From positions 1-64,000 of the forward strand of contig JAIEQI010000010.1 in the NCBI GenBank assembly GCA_019747875.1: a stretch of 64,000 nt of DNA, in the 5' to 3' direction. This document shows, piece after piece, positions 60,234 to 64,000 of this stretch. The notes below the pieces were generated by a model. That model saw only the letters and a program-made list of their open reading frames with translations, was not told the DNA's origin and did not search any database. Both the position numbers and the translations under genes were made by a program. Source of the stretch: Candidatus Obscuribacterales bacterium. Lineage in GTDB: Bacteria; Cyanobacteriota; Vampirovibrionia; Obscuribacterales; Obscuribacteraceae. Position 1 is the stretch's first letter. The number at the start of each line of letters is the position of its first letter.

Positions 60234-61724
60234 ATGACGTTTTCCGGACACGATCCGAACCAAGAGCCACCGGCAAATGGCGAGACAAGACCTCTGGCAC
60301 CTGCGGGCAACTCAGAAGTCGCCCGTAGTTCGGGCACACATCAAGCGGCAACAGCCACTCATACAGTTGCATCAACGAATGTCCATGCCGCACAAGCACC
60401 GCATGGGCCAGGACACATGATCAAAAACCTGTTGGTCATAATAGTCATCGGAGTTGTAGCATATTTCGCCTACAAGTTTGTCGCGCCTATGTTCGAAAAG
60501 CACAAGCCGACTGTTGATGCGGACCTGAGCGCACCGATGCCCGTTAAAGGCGTTACCGTAAAGAAGTTTACGCTGGACCGCATTGACCAATTACCTGCGG
60601 AAATCCAAGCTTACCAGGATGTTGCCCTTTATCCAAAGGTTCCTGGCTTCATTGATTGGATAGGCATCGACAGAGGATCCATCGTTAAGAAGGGTCAGCT
60701 ACTCATAAAAATGTACGCGCCAGAATATCTCGCTCAGAAGAGCGAAGCCGACGCGAAGGTACAGGAAGCCAACGCAAAGCTAAAACAAAGCGAATCCACT
60801 CTGGTCGCTAACGAAGCGCAACTTAAAGAGGCGATCGCACAGAAAAAAGCGGATGAATCGACTTATATGCGCTTAAAGGCTGCATCGCTTACACCAGGGG
60901 TGGTGGCAAGTAATGACGTCGTATTGCTTTCACAGAAAGTGCAAGTCGATGAAGAAAGGATTCACAGTTGGGAACGAAAGGTGGATGCTTCAAAAGCGGA
61001 AGTAAACGCCTTGCAAGAGAATTTGGAAGCAGCCAAAAGAGCCGCTGAGAACTTCAAGGATTTCGCTAGTTATTTGAACATCACAGCTCCATTTGACGGC
61101 TACATCACTATTCGCAACATGCACAAAGGCAGTTTCGTGGGTCCGCTCGGAAATGGGGCTTATCCCGAAATCGCCCGTATTCAACAACTTGATCTGCTTC
61201 GTATTATTGTGCCCGTGCCCGAACGAGATGTTGCCGGAATTCTTCCGGGAGCACAAGTTGACTTCACCTTATCAAGCTTCCCAAATCAAAAATTTACGGG
61301 TTCTGTTGCACGTATCGGAAACTACTTAGACCGTTCGACACGAACGATGCCAGTGGAACTCAACTACTTCAATCCGAACTACACAGTGTTCCCTGGAGCA
61401 TTCTGCAAGGTATATTGGCCCACACGCCGAAAAGAGCCAAGCCTTTTCGTACCCACAACCTCAGTTGTAACCACGCTGGTCGAAAGCCACGTCTGCCGTA
61501 TCAAAAATGATCAGCTGGAGTGGGTCACAGTCCGCAAAGGACAAAACATGAATCAGTACGTTGAAGTATTCTCAGAGGATCTCAAAGAAGGCGACCTGAT
61601 CACGCTGGTGGCAAGCGAAGAAATGCGCCCAGAGACCAAAGTGGCAGTAACAATGTCCACTCAGGACGAAGAGACAAAAGGACCGGCAAAACGCCCCCAC
61701 TACCACGAACCACCAACAAACTAA
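60234..61724 (+). CDS. RND adaptor (membrane fusion protein, HlyD/AcrA-like)
   Basis: A 496-residue periplasmic adaptor. A ~60-residue cytoplasmic Pro/Thr-rich start precedes one membrane helix (NLLVIIVIGVVAYFAYKFV). A lipoyl-like half motif (VALYPKVPGFIDWIGIDRGS), a long coiled-coil hairpin (~180-265), the second lipoyl half (LNITAPFDGYITIRNMHKGS) and a beta-barrel/membrane-proximal domain follow. It joins the RND pump to the TolC channel. The C-terminus is His/Pro-rich (KRPHYHEPPTN). It starts 12 bases after the pump gene. Confidence 0.92.
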   Translation: MTFSGHDPNQEPPANGETRPLAPAGNSEVARSSGTHQAATATHTVASTNVHAAQAPHGPGHMIKNLLVIIVIGVVAYFAYKFVAPMFEKHKPTVDADLSAPMPVKGVTVKKFTLDRIDQLPAEIQAYQDVALYPKVPGFIDWIGIDRGSIVKKGQLLIKMYAPEYLAQKSEADAKVQEANAKLKQSESTLVANEAQLKEAIAQKKADESTYMRLKAASLTPGVVASNDVVLLSQKVQVDEERIHSWERKVDASKAEVNALQENLEAAKRAAENFKDFASYLNITAPFDGYITIRNMHKGSFVGPLGNGAYPEIARIQQLDLLRIIVPVPERDVAGILPGAQVDFTLSSFPNQKFTGSVARIGNYLDRSTRTMPVELNYFNPNYTVFPGAFCKVYWPTRRKEPSLFVPTTSVVTTLVESHVCRIKNDQLEWVTVRKGQNMNQYVEVFSEDLKEGDLITLVASEEMRPETKVAVTMSTQDEETKGPAKRPHYHEPPTN

Positions 61725-61795
61725 GGACTGGTATTCAATCCCAGCGCCTAGATCATTTACTGTGGGCGCCAGCGTACCGGTTTTAATTCGGGCGC

Positions 61796-62568
61796 CTATC
61801 TTCGTCGTCCGAAATCTTCCTGGCGGATCCTGGCTTTGTTCAATCCATTAGTGATGTAAACGGGCTCACCGACGCGCACCATCGGGAAGATTCTCATAAT
61901 ATCCTCGTTGTGGTGGCGCACACATCCACGGCTCACGTTCTGCCCTATTTGATCCGGCTTATTAGTTCCGTGGAGCATAATCAACCCACCGAAACCATCG
62001 GTTTGATCTTCGCCGGTCCAAGCGGATTATCCGGTCCTGGCGCAACCGGTTTCTCCTTACGATGTGCCGGCGGATACCACCAGGGATTTGTCTCCTTACT
62101 GATGATGTTGAATCTTCCTTCAGGAGTCATCTTTGGACCTTTGCCAGTAGCATCAGGCACGTTCAAGACTTCTTCAACGCGCTCGTTGTTCATTTGCAGA
62201 ACACGCGTGCGATGTGTAGCCTTGTCTACGACAACCACCGCTTTATTTTCGGCGTTATATCTCCCTACTGGCAAGTCAGAGCTAATTGTCAAACTCGGAA
62301 GTGAATCCCCAGCGGTCGACCGGTCCGGTCGGACAGAGGGTGTCTCGTTCGGTGGCGTAACTCGCTGTTGCGGCTGGCGAAATTGCTCGTGCTGAATGGC
62401 AGGCTCCCATTGGCGTTGAAACTGTTGAGGCCGAATATCCAGAGGCGCAAGATTTTCACGCCTGATCGTGGGCTCCCAACTGTTAGAAGCAAATCTCTCA
62501 TTAAACTTGGACTGATCCAAACCGCTATTAGCCGGTTCCGCATCACGCTGTCTAGATCCAAACTCCAT
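61796..62568 (-). pseudogene. L,D-transpeptidase (YkuD) gene interrupted by a frameshift
   Basis: The first frame (62568 down to 61981) has a Gln/Pro-rich region and then a YkuD domain: KAVVVVDKATHRTRVLQMNN, TPEGRFNIISKET and NPLGPAKIK. It stops just before the active site. The rest, HGTNKPDQIG and QNVSRGCVRHHNED with the catalytic Cys, is in the frame 61796-61984; one base appears missing near GGGTTGATTATG. Intact enzymes cross-link peptidoglycan. A signal-peptide-like stretch (GSVAGISLAFCGGTVFA) lies upstream of 62568 in yet another frame, so the N-terminus may also be broken. Real decay or assembly errors are both possible. Confidence 0.8.
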
Positions 62569-62779
62569 GGCGAGCCCTCCGAGGCAAACACAGTTCCCCC
62601 GCAAAACGCGAGCGAAATCCCTGCAACCGAACCGAGCCCACAAGCATTCTGATTAATCCGGCGTGCAAACTACATGTGGATTCGTACAGTCCAAGCACAC
62701 GACCATGGTGGTATTCCCATGGCTTTAGTCCGTTACTATAAGCAATGAATGTCTTGCCTGTCAAAAAAGCAGTGCTAAA

Positions 62780-63163
62780 TTAAGCTTCCTGGGGGCTGAG
62801 GTTTGGGAAGTTTTTTCCGAGGACCTTCAGAAGTTCGGCTTTTAGAAAAGGCTTGAGCAGAAAGTCATCCATGCCAGACTCCAGTGCTAAATCTTTGTCC
62901 TGTGATGCGGTCATGGCTATTATCTTGCAATGTAGCCTATTGAGTCTTATTTCGTCCCCTCGAATTCTTCTGGTAGCTTCGAAACCATCGCATTCCGGCA
63001 TTTGAATATCCATCAAGATCAAATCGAATCCTGATTGATCGTGTTGCCGTATCGCTTCCAAACCATTTCGCGCCGTCATAACCTCGAATCCCAGAGCAGT
63101 CAAATGCCGGCGGGCCACTAAACAAATCGTATCATCGTCGTCAACAACAAGTGCCTTCAACAT
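62780..63163 (-). CDS. single-domain response regulator (receiver only)
   Basis: A 127-residue CheY-like receiver. The acidic pocket Asp9-Asp10, phosphoacceptor Asp52 in LILMDIQMPECDG, Thr85 in AMTAS and Lys104 in LLKPF are all present. No output domain. The start ATG at 63163 has GGAG six bases upstream. It follows the histidine kinase gene by 33 bases and is surely its partner, acting in a phosphorelay or by protein contact. Confidence 0.93.
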   Translation of the reverse strand: MLKALVVDDDDTICLVARRHLTALGFEVMTARNGLEAIRQHDQSGFDLILMDIQMPECDGFEATRRIRGDEIRLNRLHCKIIAMTASQDKDLALESGMDDFLLKPFLKAELLKVLGKNFPNLSPQEA

Positions 63164-63196
63164 AGCATTCTCCGTTCTCATACAAAGAGAACCAGT

Positions 63197-64000
63197 TCAT
63201 GAATTCCCTTTCTTCTGCAGCGGTACTACGAATCGAAAAACTGATCCTTTACCCATCTCGCTTTCGACATCGATCGCACCGTGCATAAGCTGAACGTATC
63301 CTTTCGAAATACTCAAGCCCAGACCAGTCCCTCCGAACCGCCTGCGCGTGCTTCCGTCAGCCTGTATAAACGGCTGAAATAGACGAGCCTTCTGCTCTTC
63401 TGTGATACCAATACCGGTGTCCTGAACTTCAAACAAAACAGGAACTGTGTTTCCATTAAAAAGATTACCTTCGGGCAGCATGAGACCTTCACTGGCTCTT
63501 ACCGAAAGCTGAATGCTACCTTGCTTCGTGAACTTGACCGCGTTGCCCACAAGGTTGGAAAGCACTTGCCTGATCTTAACTTCATCGCCAAGTAAGCGAT
63601 CAGGCACCAGCTCGTCAATGTCTAAGATCATGTCGAGATCTTTGCTGCGACTTAAACTAATAAAGCTCTGACAGACCTCGTTAGCCAGTAGGCGCGGGGA
63701 GAATTCGCTGACTTCAAGGTTTACACGACCAGCTTCCAACTTGGAGAAATCGAGAATGTCATTCAATACAACCAGCAATCGCTTGCCTGAATCCAGGAGA
63801 TGAAAAGCGAGCTCCTTCTGCTCCTCGTTCAACTCGGGATCGCTATGCAATAGTTCTGCCATGCCTATGATGCCTGCCATGGGCGTCCTAATTTCATGGC
63901 TAACATTGGCGACAAATTGGCTCTTCAATTCACTTGAACGCAATGCTTCATCGCGAGCTCGTCTAACCTCTTCATCAGACAGGCGCTGCTGGGTCAGATC
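63197..64000 (-). CDS. sensor histidine kinase (N-terminus beyond window)
   Basis: The visible 267 residues are the transmitter part. A HisKA dimerisation domain carries the phospho-His in ANVSHEIRTPM. The HATPase domain has the N box LVGNAVKFTKQG, G1 DTGIGI and G2 GGTGLGLSI. The frame is open through the window edge at 64000 with linker-like helical sequence, so sensory domains (PAS or others) are not seen. It is followed by a receiver-only protein. The signal is unknown. Confidence 0.93.
   Translation of the reverse strand, partial: DLTQQRLSDEEVRRARDEALRSSELKSQFVANVSHEIRTPMAGIIGMAELLHSDPELNEEQKELAFHLLDSGKRLLVVLNDILDFSKLEAGRVNLEVSEFSPRLLANEVCQSFISLSRSKDLDMILDIDELVPDRLLGDEVKIRQVLSNLVGNAVKFTKQGSIQLSVRASEGLMLPEGNLFNGNTVPVLFEVQDTGIGITEEQKARLFQPFIQADGSTRRRFGGTGLGLSISKGYVQLMHGAIDVESEMGKGSVFRFVVPLQKKGNS

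Overview
The window looks like the chromosome of a non-photosynthetic relative of cyanobacteria (Vampirovibrionia/Melainabacteria, Obscuribacter-like). This is an inference from the mix of genes, not a database result. The cell should have an outer membrane with lipid A (fabZ-lpxA, a TolC/RND/adaptor efflux operon, lipoproteins and many signal peptides). It also has WG-repeat, TPR and long low-complexity proteins, GC near 47 %, and frequent GTG/TTG starts with clear Shine-Dalgarno sequences.

Layout. 0-9 kb: a hypothetical protein, a cytosolic trypsin-like protease, two VOC/glyoxalase proteins, rubrerythrin with a PerR/Irr-like Fur regulator and two related palindromes, an M48 membrane peptidase, a Tat-exported calcineurin-like protein and GTP cyclohydrolase I. 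9-14 kb: fabZ-lpxA, an MFS exporter and a family-2 glycosyltransferase. 14-21 kb: a cell-envelope cluster with four tandem small exported paralogs, then two larger exported paralogs and a TPR protein with an HEFGH metalloprotease motif, ending at a MerR regulator.

22.2-30.4 kb is the unusual part. Seven full copies and one decayed copy of a repeat lie in the same orientation. Each full copy has an upstream block of constant length, a TATTCT -10-like box and a 210-211 nt segment ending in an intrinsic terminator. Base changes between copies preserve helices, and a pseudoknot can be drawn, so each copy is probably a structured non-coding RNA gene. The upstream block contains a 42-45 nt tract that differs strongly between copies while its length is kept. 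Unrelated small genes sit between copies: an HTH/coiled-coil protein whose 3' end was duplicated with the RNA and then frameshifted, a zinc-ribbon protein, a double GNAT acetyltransferase and two membrane proteins. I cannot match the RNA to a known family.

30.5-64 kb: an M16C peptidase with an MFS exporter, a B12-type radical SAM gene with a one-base frameshift next to a repeat-containing acidic small protein, small envelope proteins, a DJ-1/PfpI protein, a CPBP protease homologue, tRNA-Leu(UAA), a FAH-family hydrolase, rhodanese, an NCS1 permease, a beta-helix protein, a WG-repeat protein, a stand-alone E2-type acyltransferase domain, the TolC-RND-adaptor operon, a frameshifted L,D-transpeptidase, a response regulator and a histidine kinase cut by the window edge.

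Spacing suggests these operons: fabZ-lpxA; the four tandem paralogs; 16.8-20.8 kb; M16-MFS; radical SAM with a small membrane protein; E2-like with WG-repeat; tolC-RND-MFP; kinase with response regulator.
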